From Paenalicyclobacillus mengziensis (GTDB lineage Bacteria > Bacillota > Bacilli > Alicyclobacillales > Alicyclobacillaceae): DNA of 64,000 bases. Location: assembly GCF_017298635.1 (NCBI RefSeq), contig NZ_CP071182.1:3758001-3822000 (forward strand). The letters run 5' to 3'. A program made the translations under genes and the position numbers. Below the pieces are notes generated by a model. That model did not search any database, was not told the DNA's origin, and saw nothing but the letters and a program-made list of their open reading frames with translations. This document shows, piece after piece, positions 15,964-25,110 of this stretch. Each line of letters begins with the position of its first letter. Within the stretch, counting starts at the first letter, position 1.

Positions 15964-18900
15964 TTACTCGGCCCTGTCCAACATACCAGGTTTGGACTCA
16001 GGTACAACATAGGCATCCGGGTGCGGTTTTAAGACCCGAAGCATCCAGTACGGGCGATAAAGTCCGCCAGGGCCGGGCGCCGGGCGAGTAAGCTCTAGCC
16101 ACCGCTCGAATGCGTGGTAGGATTGCTTCGTGTCGACCTGAATTTCTCCATACCGGCTGCCTCCGACCACTCTCTCCACTGTCACGCGCTGATGCCAGCA
16201 CATCATGCCGCTTATCGGATCGGGCTGAACCGGAAAGATGATGTTCTGGTGAACACCGCCGTCCGTCCACCAAACCCTGCTCGTATCCGGATCCGAACTC
16301 TTCCACGGTTGCGGACCGTGCACGCGCCCAATCTTCCAGTTGCCGTCCCCGCCGTCGTCCATCTTCACAAGCGACGAGTTCCACCTATCACTACCCGTCG
16401 TCTCGTGCAGACGCCAGCGCCCCAAGTGGTGAGAGCAGGCAATCACTCCTGGCTTGATTCCCTCCGTGACCCAGACCTTGTCAACGAGCGATCCGATTTC
16501 TGTCGCGATGCGCACCTCATCTCCCGTTTTCACCCCGAGGCGCTTCGCGTCAACCGGATTTATCCAAACCGGGTTCGTGTGCGCTGTCTCGTGCAGCCAC
16601 TTCGCACCGTTGGTCCGGCTGTGGATGAGCGTCGGTAAGCGGAAAGTCGGCAGGAGCATATATTCTCCCTTGTTTACATCGATGGTCTTGTGATGGACCT
16701 GACTGACAATGTGGACCATCTCATCGCGTTCCCGGTCGTTTCTCGGGTAGATGGGAATCGCGTACTCGGGCCAGCCCCAGTCACGTAGTGTGGTGGAGAA
16801 AAACTCCAGCCTGCCTGATGGTGTTGGAAACCCTTTTACCGCTCGTCCGTCAACGATAATACCTGCCCGCAATTGCCCTTTCTCATTCTTGAACGGCCCC
16901 GGTTGAGGCGCGTGGTTTGCCTGATGCGGCAGTTTATCAACCCACACCGCAGCATTTGTCACCGAACTGGTCGTGGCTGTACCATCGCTACTCGAGTACG
17001 GTTGAGGACGAATCTCAGCGTGCTGCAGAAGGTCTTTATCGAGTTCACGCTTGTGCACGGCAAATACGTCCTTCGTAATTTCAAAGGCTGCGTAACGCCT
17101 CATGTACTCCATCGGCGTCATACCCTCTAAGGCCGCAGCCTCTGGCAGCCCGGGAACAGCGTTCTCAAAGATCCACTGATAGTACTCGTCAATCGTAATC
17201 TTCTCACCCGGCCGATAAGGAGACTCGAAGTGTTGACGGATGCCGAGTTTTCCATCCGGGTCGATGCGCCAGGACAACTCTATCCAAAACTCGTTTTCCT
17301 CCCACACTTCGCCAGGGTTGGCGTCCCGCGAGTCCGTTATCGCATCCCCTCGTCGGGCTTTGGCCACGCGCAGTACGGGTTGCCGAAATCCTATCCACTG
17401 TGCCGCATGGGTCTCATAACTGTGCAAGTCATGACGCTCCGTTGCAAGCCCCATCGGGAGAATGTAGTCAGAGAACTGGGCCGTTTCCGACCAGACGGGC
17501 GACAAAGTGACATGACAGCCAACGCGTTTTTCGTCTTGAAACATCTCAATCCAGGAAAATCCGTCAGGAAACGTCCAAACAGGGTTCATCACCCTCGTAA
17601 AATAGACTTCCAGGCGTTTACCCCGCTTCTTTAGGATGTGCGGGAGCATAAAACTCATCTCAAAATAGGAGAGTGGATACTCCCTCGGCCAATGGTTCTC
17701 ATTCCATTCTCGAATCGGTGCTGGCGCCGAATTTCGAGCTGGCACAAACTTTACCCATGCGTTCGGAATCATGCTGCCTTCTTCGCCGACCGCTCCCATC
17801 AACACGTTCAGGAACATGATTGCACGGGTGATCATCCAACCGCCGCGGTGTCCAGCGGCAGCATTACGCCAGATGTTGCTTGAGAACGCTTCCCCAGCCC
17901 TCGCTATCTCGTCGGCAATTTGCCGCAGCATCTTCGCAGAAACGCCAGATTCCTCAGCTGCAAACTCCGGCGTGTAGTGGCTGTACAATTGCTTGAGCAC
18001 GGTCACAAAGTCTTCGAATGTTTGACCATCCGGAACAGATTCAATAAATCGCCGTGCTTTTAAATTTTCGAGATACTGCCTATCTGCCAGGAACTCCGCC
18101 CAGTTTGTCCAGTCGCGGACAAACTTGTGGTTGAACCTATCTGTTTGAATCAGTTGGTTGGCGATAGCAAGCAAAAGTGCCGTTTCGGTCCCAGGGTATG
18201 GGGACAGCCAGTAGTCCGCTTTGGACGCGGTATTTGACAAACGCGTGTCAATGACGGCGATTTTGGTACCCTTTTGCTGTGCCTCGATAATTCTTTGCGC
18301 GTTTGGATTGAAGTAATGCCCAGATTCGAGATGAGAACTCATCATCAGGATAAACTTGGCACTCGTATAATCGGGCGATGGTCTGTCCATGCCCATCCAG
18401 AATGCGTAACCCGCGCGCCCACCCGATGAACACACATTCGTGTGACTGGAATGTCCGTCGATACCCCAGGAACGAATCACACGTTCCGTGTACTCGTCTT
18501 CGCCGGGCCGCCCGACGTGATACACCACCTCATCCTTGCGTCCTTCGATGATGCTCTTCCTAATGCGACCTGCAATGTCATCAAGGGCTTCTTCCCACGA
18601 CACCCGTGACCACTGCCCGTCCCCGCGTTTGCCCACGCGCTTCAATGGGTAAAGAATACGCTCTGGATTGGTCAACTGACTGACAGTAGCGGGTCCCTTG
18701 GCACAGTTCCGGCCCCGACTGCCTGGATGCAACGGATGGCCTTCAAGCTTCTTAACTTGACCTGTTTCTTTGTCAATATAGGCGAGTAGCCCACAGGCCG
18801 CCTCGCAGTTAAAGCAGACGGTCGGGATGAGTTCGTAGTGGTGCATTTGCTTCTTCGGCCAAGCCTTGGCATCAAGTTCCGTCCAGTCATCCCAATTTGC

Positions 18901-18969
18901 GGGTTCTGGATGGCTTCTTAGATGACCAAATCCTTGCGTCAACTCCTTGTGTCGTTCCTGTATGCTCAC
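15964..18969 (-). CDS. Molybdopterin oxidoreductase catalytic subunit (sulfite/polysulfide type)
   Basis: 1001 residues. Cysteines C52-x2-C55-x3-C59 and C89 bind the FS0 [4Fe-4S] cluster. Cys180 in SHTNVCSSGG is the probable molybdenum ligand. The molybdopterin-binding and dinucleotide-binding domains (for example THTNPVWINP, KTGDEVRIATEIGS) follow, as in the PsrA/PhsA/SoeA group. There is no twin-arginine signal, so the enzyme should be cytoplasmic, as for sulfite dehydrogenase SoeABC; periplasm-type reductases of this family normally carry one. With persulfide dioxygenases nearby making sulfite, oxidation of sulfite to sulfate is the best guess, but polysulfide or tetrathionate chemistry is not excluded. 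The start is the GTG at 18969 with GGGAGG upstream; the ORF opens five codons earlier inside that site. Its Fe-S/membrane partner lies upstream, beyond an IS110 element. Confidence 0.87.
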   Translation of the reverse strand: MSIQERHKELTQGFGHLRSHPEPANWDDWTELDAKAWPKKQMHHYELIPTVCFNCEAACGLLAYIDKETGQVKKLEGHPLHPGSRGRNCAKGPATVSQLTNPERILYPLKRVGKRGDGQWSRVSWEEALDDIAGRIRKSIIEGRKDEVVYHVGRPGEDEYTERVIRSWGIDGHSSHTNVCSSGGRAGYAFWMGMDRPSPDYTSAKFILMMSSHLESGHYFNPNAQRIIEAQQKGTKIAVIDTRLSNTASKADYWLSPYPGTETALLLAIANQLIQTDRFNHKFVRDWTNWAEFLADRQYLENLKARRFIESVPDGQTFEDFVTVLKQLYSHYTPEFAAEESGVSAKMLRQIADEIARAGEAFSSNIWRNAAAGHRGGWMITRAIMFLNVLMGAVGEEGSMIPNAWVKFVPARNSAPAPIREWNENHWPREYPLSYFEMSFMLPHILKKRGKRLEVYFTRVMNPVWTFPDGFSWIEMFQDEKRVGCHVTLSPVWSETAQFSDYILPMGLATERHDLHSYETHAAQWIGFRQPVLRVAKARRGDAITDSRDANPGEVWEENEFWIELSWRIDPDGKLGIRQHFESPYRPGEKITIDEYYQWIFENAVPGLPEAAALEGMTPMEYMRRYAAFEITKDVFAVHKRELDKDLLQHAEIRPQPYSSSDGTATTSSVTNAAVWVDKLPHQANHAPQPGPFKNEKGQLRAGIIVDGRAVKGFPTPSGRLEFFSTTLRDWGWPEYAIPIYPRNDRERDEMVHIVSQVHHKTIDVNKGEYMLLPTFRLPTLIHSRTNGAKWLHETAHTNPVWINPVDAKRLGVKTGDEVRIATEIGSLVDKVWVTEGIKPGVIACSHHLGRWRLHETTGSDRWNSSLVKMDDGGDGNWKIGRVHGPQPWKSSDPDTSRVWWTDGGVHQNIIFPVQPDPISGMMCWHQRVTVERVVGGSRYGEIQVDTKQSYHAFERWLELTRPAPGPGGLYRPYWMLRVLKPHPDAYVVPESKPGMLDRAE

Positions 18970-19380
18970 AGGCACACCTCCCACTAAGAATTAATGTTTT
19001 CTTCTATTTACTCTCTCATTCTCACGATTACGCACCTTGACAGTTTGAGAGTAGTTTCCAGAATGCTAGATGTGCCAATTTTCTAACGGGTAGTCCGTTG
19101 CAGGAACAGAGATTGGCGCTGTTTTACCAATACATGGAACATGAATATGCTCGCACCTTTGGATGTCCACACGTTCCCTTGCGGTTTACCCTCCCATGTC
19201 ACACTGGGTCTATGCCCTCACATTCCTTCGTACTACCTCTCAAGGGGTGGATGCCGTTTCTTGCTCCTTTACTGGGTCGTTGCCCTTATGGAATGGTTAC
19301 TACGGCTTATCCGTGCTTCGGTTTGTCTTGGTGAGTCATCGTGTATAAGCGAGTAAATCGGACGAACGAGTTTGAATCGG
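18970..19380. other. Non-coding stretch between the molybdoenzyme gene and the transposase
   Basis: About 410 bp without a supported gene. It must contain one end of the IS110 element and the original leader of the molybdoenzyme gene. I find no clear terminal inverted repeat or duplicated target that fixes the boundary. A 78-codon plus-strand frame (19098-19334) lacks a ribosome binding site and any recognisable motif. Confidence 0.5.
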
Positions 19381-20679
19381 TTAAGCAGCCATCTGTAGTT
19401 GGGACTTCCGAAGCGGTCCCAGTAAATCCTCAGCGTTATACAAAACTTGCTTTGTCCCTAACGTGTGTAGAACACGAATGAGTTTTCCACACAGTGCAAT
19501 CAGTGACTGTTTCTTCTTCAAGGGATTGCGCGTTCGGCTCGTGTAATACTCGTGCAGTGCCTTGAACTCTGGATTCTTGGCGACCATCGGTAATATCGCT
19601 CGGAAGAGTAGTGCCCTGAGCCGGGAGCGACCCCGTTTGGAAATTCCAGTTTTCCCTTTCCTCTTGCCAGAACTGTTCTCTTTGAGATTCAGTCCAGCAA
19701 GCCGGATGATTTGCTGTCCATGGTCATATCCCTTGAGATCGCCTACTTCAGCCAGGAACCCAGCCAGCGTCGTAACACCCATCCCTGGTACCGTCAGCAT
19801 TTCTTGAGTACCTGGAATCTGGCTGAGCAATTGCTCCACTTGCACCATGATTTCATCACGCTGCCGAGTGAACATCTCGTACTGTTCTAGCAAAGCCGTC
19901 ATTTCCAACCGAGCAGCCGTGAGACCCTCTTTTAGACCAATCGACCTTTCAGCGGTTCTGACAAGCCGTTGGGCTCGCTTCATACCGACAGCACGCTTTA
20001 TTCCACCACTTTTCCACTGACTCACAATCCCACTGGCGCCTAGTGAGACAAGCTCCTGTGGAAAAGGGCACTGACGTAACGTAATGAGAGATGCTTTGCC
20101 TTCCCAATCCTTGAACACCTCTGTGTATTCTGGAAAGAACCGGTCGAGCCAGTTCTGAATCCGCCGCTGTACCTGACCTAGATTCACCATAACCTTTTCT
20201 CTCAGGTTCATGAGGATTCGCAGATCCGCATAGATACCTGTCGGGAGTTTGGGCTCGGTGTACTTGCCGTCTTTCACGAGACTCGCAATGACCTTGGCAT
20301 CCTTGTAGTCATTCTTCGTCGGCGAGTTATCCTCTAACTCTTTGCTCTTGTTGACGTGGTGCGGATTCACAAGCACGAACCGAACGTTCAAGTCTTGCAT
20401 GAATGCGCCTAACGGGAACCAGTAGTGTCCGGTCGGCTCAACGCCAAAGACGACATCTGTTTTGCCGTGGAGCCGTTGTAACTCCTTCATCCACGTTACG
20501 AGTTTCCTCAAACCCTCATCGTCGTTGTTAAAAACGCATTCCTTACCGAGCTCAATCCCACGGAAGTCAATGGCTCTTGCCACATGTGTTTGCTTCGCAA
20601 TGTCAGCTCCCACAATGATGGTAGCATCGGTAATTTGTTGAATTCGTTGATTTTGCTTCTGTTGCATCTTATACTTCAC
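19381..20679 (-). CDS. IS110-family transposase
   Basis: 432 residues, the usual size for IS110. The N-terminal RuvC-like DEDD domain begins with IIVGADIAKQTHVARAID (first Asp) and continues with VVFGVEPTGHYW and NDYKDAKVIASL. The C-terminal Transposase_20 domain has LTVPGMGVTTLAGFLAEVGD, AGLNLKENSSGKRKGK and the conserved serine in ISKRGRSRLR. These serine/DEDD recombinases insert circular element copies guided by an element-encoded bridge RNA. The ORF opens at 20946 inside the neighbouring gene, but the GTG at 20679 with GAGGAGG eight bases upstream is the sensible start. It appears intact. Confidence 0.9.
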   Translation of the reverse strand: MKYKMQQKQNQRIQQITDATIIVGADIAKQTHVARAIDFRGIELGKECVFNNDDEGLRKLVTWMKELQRLHGKTDVVFGVEPTGHYWFPLGAFMQDLNVRFVLVNPHHVNKSKELEDNSPTKNDYKDAKVIASLVKDGKYTEPKLPTGIYADLRILMNLREKVMVNLGQVQRRIQNWLDRFFPEYTEVFKDWEGKASLITLRQCPFPQELVSLGASGIVSQWKSGGIKRAVGMKRAQRLVRTAERSIGLKEGLTAARLEMTALLEQYEMFTRQRDEIMVQVEQLLSQIPGTQEMLTVPGMGVTTLAGFLAEVGDLKGYDHGQQIIRLAGLNLKENSSGKRKGKTGISKRGRSRLRALLFRAILPMVAKNPEFKALHEYYTSRTRNPLKKKQSLIALCGKLIRVLHTLGTKQVLYNAEDLLGPLRKSQLQMAA

Positions 20680-20870
20680 TTGAGCGTCCTCCTCAATTAG
20701 GGAATGAATGTCCTGCATTCGGAACCCAGCATACAGGAGGCGCTCTTTTTGTTTCAAACCCGAAATTAATTCATTACAGGAATGGCTCCTGTTATCTAAA
20801 GAATCACGGAAGCCGGCCCCGTCTGGTGCAGTAGGTTCGTGTCCGGTGAGGGGCCCCTTTCCGGCGTAGC
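19381..20870 (-). mobile_element. IS110-family insertion sequence (ends not resolved)
   Basis: The element lies between the stop of the Fe-S/NrfD subunit gene (20885) and the start of the molybdoenzyme gene (18969), two genes normally adjacent. The coordinates given cover only the transposase and its upstream non-coding part; the downstream end is somewhere in 18990-19380. IS110 elements often lack terminal inverted repeats and target duplications, so sequence alone does not give the ends. Confidence 0.65.
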
Positions 20871-20875
20871 CCTTT
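20690..20875 (-). ncRNA. Candidate bridge RNA region of the IS110 element
   Basis: About 190 bp of non-coding sequence upstream of the transposase start, G/C-rich with self-complementary segments such as GGGGCCCC. In IS110-group elements the bridge RNA, with its two guide loops for target and donor, is encoded in the non-coding end next to the transposase gene. Position and size fit, but the fold and loops have not been computed. Confidence 0.3.
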
Positions 20876-20884
20876 CCCCTCTGG

Positions 20885-22453
20885 TCATGAAAGTGGAACT
20901 GATTGGCCTGCGTGGACGAAGGCATGTTCGTACGAAAACAGTCCAACCAACGCGAGAACGCCCGCTACGGCAGGCAGCGATGCCGACACGACAAACAAGC
21001 TGAGCACGGTCGGCACAGCGGCTCCAACGATGAGACCGGTCCAAAAATAGCCTTTATACTTGCCCGAAAACATGTGTTTTGCTGCCTTGGCTGCATCCGC
21101 CGTTGCATGCGGAATGACCATCTCACTAATGAGGAGGCCGAGGTGAACCAAGAGCGAAGCAAGGAGTGTGATGTGAATCGTCAACTGTGCACTAGAAGAA
21201 ATCGGCAGGATGAGCGAAACAACGGAGAACACGGCCGAACCTGCTAGTGTTGCCTGTGACAACAAATGCAGCGGCAGTGAATGGTTCTGCCACAAGTCAC
21301 GACCTTTGGCCTGTGCAAACAAGAACGCCGTATACATCGCAGTCAAAGCGGCTAAAATCACGCCGGGCACCGAGAGAACGACGTCCGCACTCGTGTTTCC
21401 TGCAATTCCAAGAACAAATTGAATGAGAAGGATGAGACTGTAACCGAGGATGATAAAAGACCCACGCACGAGCCAGGACTTCCATTGTGGTCTCGTAAAC
21501 AGACGCATAAAGCGAGAAGGGTGCTCGAGGTCGGCGATGAGCAGGATACCCGTAATTGCGAGAAAGATGCCGCCAATCACCGCAGACAGGACTCCCCAGG
21601 TTGCGGACAGCCGTTCACCTGCGAACGAGAGAATGGCAAACATCAAGAAAACACCTGCTGAGATGGATTTTGTCCATGTGTACAAAGAAACTTCCCAATG
21701 CCACGGTGGCGTGTGTGGAACATCATACGCCAAGCGAGCCGCTGCCACAGTGTGACTCGGCTTGGCGGCTTTCGCCAATCCATGTACAGGATAAGATTCT
21801 TTTTCCTCGGAAAACAAATGCATGCCCGTATATTCTGATTTTGACGGGTTCAACGTGTAATCGCTGGAGCCAACGTAGAACACCTTTGGATTTGTACCTT
21901 TTTCCGGCTTTCGCACATCTGCCTTATTGCGGCTAATCAGTTGCAGGACTTCGCTGTTCGGGTCGTTCAAGTTGCCGACGACAATCGCTTCAACCGGACA
22001 CACGATGACGCACGCAGGTTCAAGTCCCTGGTCGATGCGGTGGGCACAAAAATTGCACTTTTCTGCACTGTGAACGTCGGGATTGATGTAGATGGCGTCA
22101 TACGGGCAAGCCGCCATGCAGGCTTTACAGCCAATACAAACCTCGCGGTCAAAATCCACAATGCCATCGGGACGTTTGAACATGGCCGTGACGGGACAGA
22201 TGGGGACGCAAGGTGCGTCATCACACTGGTTACAGCGGGTAATCTGAAACTGGCGACTGACTTCTGGATACACACCAACTTCAACTTGCTTGACGTACGT
22301 GCGGTTGACGCTGAGGGGAACGTCGTGTTCCATTTTGCAAGCGATGGAACACGCATGACAACCAATGCACGTTTCCTGGTTAATCACCTTACCCCAGCGA
22401 ATGGGGGCCTCTGTGGACAACTCAGTTGAAGCCTCAACTTCCAGATAGGACAC
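20885..22453 (-). CDS. Four-cluster ferredoxin fused to NrfD-like membrane subunit
   Basis: 522 residues. The first 160 residues contain sixteen cysteines in four groups (C29/32/35/39, C74/77/82/86, C106/109/112/116, C133/136/148/152), enough for four [4Fe-4S] clusters as in DmsB/PsrB/SoeB. After a linker, residues about 245-515 form eight or so membrane helices similar to NrfD/PsrC/SoeC, which exchange electrons with the quinone pool. In most systems these are two separate proteins. The C-terminus (HAGQSVPLS) looks natural, so the nearby IS did not truncate it. GTG start with GGAGGAGG upstream. It would connect the cytoplasmic molybdoenzyme to quinone. Confidence 0.87.
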   Translation of the reverse strand: MSYLEVEASTELSTEAPIRWGKVINQETCIGCHACSIACKMEHDVPLSVNRTYVKQVEVGVYPEVSRQFQITRCNQCDDAPCVPICPVTAMFKRPDGIVDFDREVCIGCKACMAACPYDAIYINPDVHSAEKCNFCAHRIDQGLEPACVIVCPVEAIVVGNLNDPNSEVLQLISRNKADVRKPEKGTNPKVFYVGSSDYTLNPSKSEYTGMHLFSEEKESYPVHGLAKAAKPSHTVAAARLAYDVPHTPPWHWEVSLYTWTKSISAGVFLMFAILSFAGERLSATWGVLSAVIGGIFLAITGILLIADLEHPSRFMRLFTRPQWKSWLVRGSFIILGYSLILLIQFVLGIAGNTSADVVLSVPGVILAALTAMYTAFLFAQAKGRDLWQNHSLPLHLLSQATLAGSAVFSVVSLILPISSSAQLTIHITLLASLLVHLGLLISEMVIPHATADAAKAAKHMFSGKYKGYFWTGLIVGAAVPTVLSLFVVSASLPAVAGVLALVGLFSYEHAFVHAGQSVPLS

Positions 22454-22542
22454 AGTGCATAACCTCCTCCTACGGCGGGATCTTGTTTTAGCGTATCACC
22501 GTCTGGAAAAGAGGAGGTAATGCAAAGCCTGCATGACCACAT

Positions 22543-23427
22543 TCACCCTCGCCGAAGAATTCCAAGGAGCGACTTGACCAGCACCTTTTCAAAGCGTTCG
22601 GGCCGCTCCACAATATACAGGTGCCGTGAAATCCGAAATCCATGAATCGGAACCTCTACCAGTCGCCCGCTCTTGCAGTCGCGTGCCACGGTTAATCTCG
22701 ACAAAAATGCCACGCCAAGCCCTGCTTCCGCGGCTGACTTGATGGCTTCTGTACTTCCGAGTTCCATTGCGATGGTGAGCGAAGAGCGTATTCCCGCTCC
22801 TTCCAAAGCCGCCTCTGTGACCTGCCGCGTACCGGAACCTTCCTCGCGAAACAACACGGGGTGACCGACGAGTTGTTCCAGGTCGATAGACCCCGCTACT
22901 GCAAACGGATGGTCCGGGGCACACACGAGAACGAGTTCGTCATCCCGCCATGTGTCGACGCGTAGGTCCATAGCTGGTTCCACGACCCCTTCAACAAGGG
23001 CAATATCAATGCGGTGGCGGATGAGATCCTCCAGAACATCGCTTGTATTCGATATCCGCATGCGAATTTCCGCCTGCGGGTACGTGCGCCGAACCTCACC
23101 GAGTACCTGCGGTAATAGGTACTCACCAATCGACAACGTCGCACCCACGGAAAGGCCGCCTCCCTCCCTGCGCAAACGAGCGAGTTCCTCCTTTGCCTTT
23201 TCATGACAACTGAGTAAATCACAAGTGTAGGGATAAAGTGCACGTCCAAACGGCGTTAAGGTGATTCCCGTTGCACTGCGTTCGAACAACAAACCTCCGT
23301 ATTCATCTTCAAGAGTCTGCAGGTGGCGGCTTGCCGTCGATTGGGTCATGTGCAGGGTTTGTGCTGCTCGTGTGATACTGCCGTATTCGACTGCTGCTCG
23401 AAAGACCCTATGACTCTCCACGTGCAT
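22543..23427 (-). CDS. LysR-type transcriptional regulator (CysB/CysL-like)
   Basis: 294 residues. An N-terminal winged helix-turn-helix (VEYGSITRAAQTLHMTQSTASRHLQTLEDEYG) is followed by the periplasmic-binding-protein-like effector domain from about residue 90 (LSVGATLSIGEYLLPQVL). The overall form is that of CysB, CysL, CbbR-like regulators that respond to small metabolites in sulfur or carbon metabolism. It is upstream of and on the same strand as the Fe-S/NrfD gene, with 89 bp between, so it may regulate that operon or be part of it. The effector is unknown. Confidence 0.85.
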   Translation of the reverse strand: MHVESHRVFRAAVEYGSITRAAQTLHMTQSTASRHLQTLEDEYGGLLFERSATGITLTPFGRALYPYTCDLLSCHEKAKEELARLRREGGGLSVGATLSIGEYLLPQVLGEVRRTYPQAEIRMRISNTSDVLEDLIRHRIDIALVEGVVEPAMDLRVDTWRDDELVLVCAPDHPFAVAGSIDLEQLVGHPVLFREEGSGTRQVTEAALEGAGIRSSLTIAMELGSTEAIKSAAEAGLGVAFLSRLTVARDCKSGRLVEVPIHGFRISRHLYIVERPERFEKVLVKSLLGILRRG

Positions 23428-23441
23428 CCCAATGCCTCCCC

Positions 23442-23939
23442 CTAAGAATCAAACGTGTGACTAGACTGACTCAAGCATTCGTCAAGACGTCTGATGACCG
23501 AGAGGTGTCCCATGTCAACCGTTCCAGGCTTGCTTGCCTCCGCATCCAGCGTCCAAGTTGTCAGTTCCTGCAGCTTATCCATCATGCCCTGTCCGTCCCC
23601 TTGAGGAAGCAAGAATGTGACTTCTCGTTCCCTATCAATCGGCGAGTCACCAAAACGAATTTTAAGCACCTGGGGGCGCCACTCACACAAAAGTGCAAAG
23701 ACGTCAACGTTTTCTGTCGGTGAAGTTGGAAGTTCTTCGAGCAGGTACAGTTCTATCGATTGCTCCCCAGTAAACAGATAGAGAACAAGGCATTTTCGCT
23801 GATTCAGGGAACCAATACCCCACTTCAGCTCATCAATGAGTTGGAGTGGTCTTGGCCAGGCAACGCCAATCTCCGGGTGATGGTCCCAAAAAACGACCAC
23901 TCCCTCTGACTGACCAACAGCGGAAGGTACAATCTCCAC
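23442..23939 (-). CDS. Hypothetical protein
   Basis: 165 residues, soluble, with no signal peptide or membrane segment and no motif I recognise. The middle section alternates strands and short helices (KCLVLYLFTGEQSIELYLLEEL), suggesting a compact alpha/beta fold. The GTG start at 23939 has AAGGAGG eight bases upstream. It follows the next upstream gene (23957-24463) by only 17 bp and precedes the LysR gene by 14 bp, so the three are probably one transcript. The association with a sulfur-type regulator is the only hint to function. Confidence 0.65.
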   Translation of the reverse strand: MEIVPSAVGQSEGVVVFWDHHPEIGVAWPRPLQLIDELKWGIGSLNQRKCLVLYLFTGEQSIELYLLEELPTSPTENVDVFALLCEWRPQVLKIRFGDSPIDREREVTFLLPQGDGQGMMDKLQELTTWTLDAEASKPGTVDMGHLSVIRRLDECLSQSSHTFDS

Positions 23940-23956
23940 AAGTCATTCCTCCTTCA

Positions 23957-24463
23957 CTATCTGAAAATCTGCTCAGATTCAAACCTCGAGATGTGATACT
24001 CTCGTTCGTCTGTCTTGATGCGAGCCTCAAATACCAGCGTGTATATGGTTTGTTCGCCATGTCCTTCCACAGCCCAGATATCAAGGGCGTACATATCTGT
24101 TCTCTTTGGCTTGAATCCGTCGAGAGATGCAGCATTTCTGTCGGGTGGAATTTGAAAGTAGACTTTGCCAAGTTTGACGTTTTGACGAGGTATTTCAAAG
24201 TAATACGAGCGCGCCTCAAAGGGCGGCGCAAGGTAGATTGCACCGTCAAACAGATGAATCTGAATGGGCGTCGTGGAAATCTGTACACCCTCTTTCTCCG
24301 ACTGCACCATGTAGCCGTTAAACAAGGTTCCCTTCACGCCCAGCTCTGCAAACATTCCTCGCCATTCCTGATATCCAAGTGCTGTATCGAGACGAAACTC
24401 CATGAATCCAGCCTGCGGGTCAACAATCGATTCCGTGCGAGATTTCACGGGTCGAAACTGCAT
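23957..24463 (-). CDS. Hypothetical protein
   Basis: 168 residues, soluble, rich in aromatic residues and beta-strand-like segments (IHLFDGAIYLAPPFEARSYY), without recognised domains. The frame opens with a TTG at 24487; the ATG at 24463 is preferred because AAGGGGTGA lies six bases upstream. It is first in a minus-strand run with 23442-23939 and the LysR gene. The product may be a ligand-binding or regulatory partner, but nothing in the sequence shows it. Confidence 0.65.
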   Translation of the reverse strand: MQFRPVKSRTESIVDPQAGFMEFRLDTALGYQEWRGMFAELGVKGTLFNGYMVQSEKEGVQISTTPIQIHLFDGAIYLAPPFEARSYYFEIPRQNVKLGKVYFQIPPDRNAASLDGFKPKRTDMYALDIWAVEGHGEQTIYTLVFEARIKTDEREYHISRFESEQIFR

Positions 24464-24635
24464 CCAAGTCACCCCTTTGCAATCCAATTATTCGAAAGAG
24501 TTATTCCAAATGTCAGAGTCATTCCAAATGTCGTAGATACTTTGTATGGTATCGTAACTATCTACCCTTTGCCTAGAAGTGTCTACATCAAGGACTGACG
24601 GTCACGTCCGTGTCAGTGTACAATTATGCTAAAGG

Positions 24636-25031
24636 ATGGGATGGACATTGTCATTTCGCGGCACATTCATACAAAGAATCAACGACCTCTATCAGGATAC
24701 TGCCATACGACGAAAATCTATTGAAATGGACTGGCGAAGAATTCAAGGGTATTTTCGCTCATTTATCGAAGAGATTCACGAGGTTCAGGACTTTGCTTGT
24801 GCAAGTGTCAGCGACAGTGAGTCGGAACTGGTCCTCGCAGTAGAAGGCAAGGAACTTGCCTTTCGGAAACGCGACAATGTCATCCAAGTTGTCACAAACG
24901 GGCGTCATCACGATTTTCTGCATCCAACCATCGAAGGGTTCTGCGTAAACTACGAGGACAAAAAGGTTCTTGAGGTGATAGATGATTACATGAGAGTAGC
25001 TTTTCAAAGCGCGCTTGAGGAGATGGATTGA
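24636..25031 (+). CDS. Hypothetical protein
   Basis: 131 residues. The N-terminal third has a helical, charged segment (IEMDWRRIQGYFRSFIEEIHE), and the rest is mixed and acidic. No family recognised. It diverges from the 24463 gene and ends just before a good terminator, which supports it being a real, single-gene transcript. The start is uncertain: the ATG at 24636 has only AAAGG close by, and a downstream start is possible. Confidence 0.5.
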   Translation: MGWTLSFRGTFIQRINDLYQDTAIRRKSIEMDWRRIQGYFRSFIEEIHEVQDFACASVSDSESELVLAVEGKELAFRKRDNVIQVVTNGRHHDFLHPTIEGFCVNYEDKKVLEVIDDYMRVAFQSALEEMD

Positions 25032-25086
25032 AGCCAATTGGCGCCCTAACTTAGTCCCCCTAACTCAGTCTCAAAACTCAGCCCGC

Positions 25087-25110
25087 GCCCGAGGCACGGG
25101 CAGCTTTTTT
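25087..25110 (+). terminator. Rho-independent terminator
   Basis: A short GC stem (GCCCG / CGGGC around AGGCA) is followed by AGCTTTTTT, 55 bp after the stop of the 24636-25031 gene. The rest of the 25032-25402 gap holds the leader of the DsrE-TusA operon: a TTGACA hexamer near 25197 lies in an A/T-rich stretch, but no well-spaced -10 partner is evident. Confidence 0.7.

Noticed and set aside
19098..19334. Plus-strand 78-codon frame next to the IS110 element
   Set aside because: No ribosome binding site and no recognised motif; more likely chance within the IS end.
20885..20946. Transposase start inside the Fe-S/NrfD gene
   Set aside because: The open frame extends there, but the GTG at 20679 has a proper ribosome binding site and gives the normal family length.
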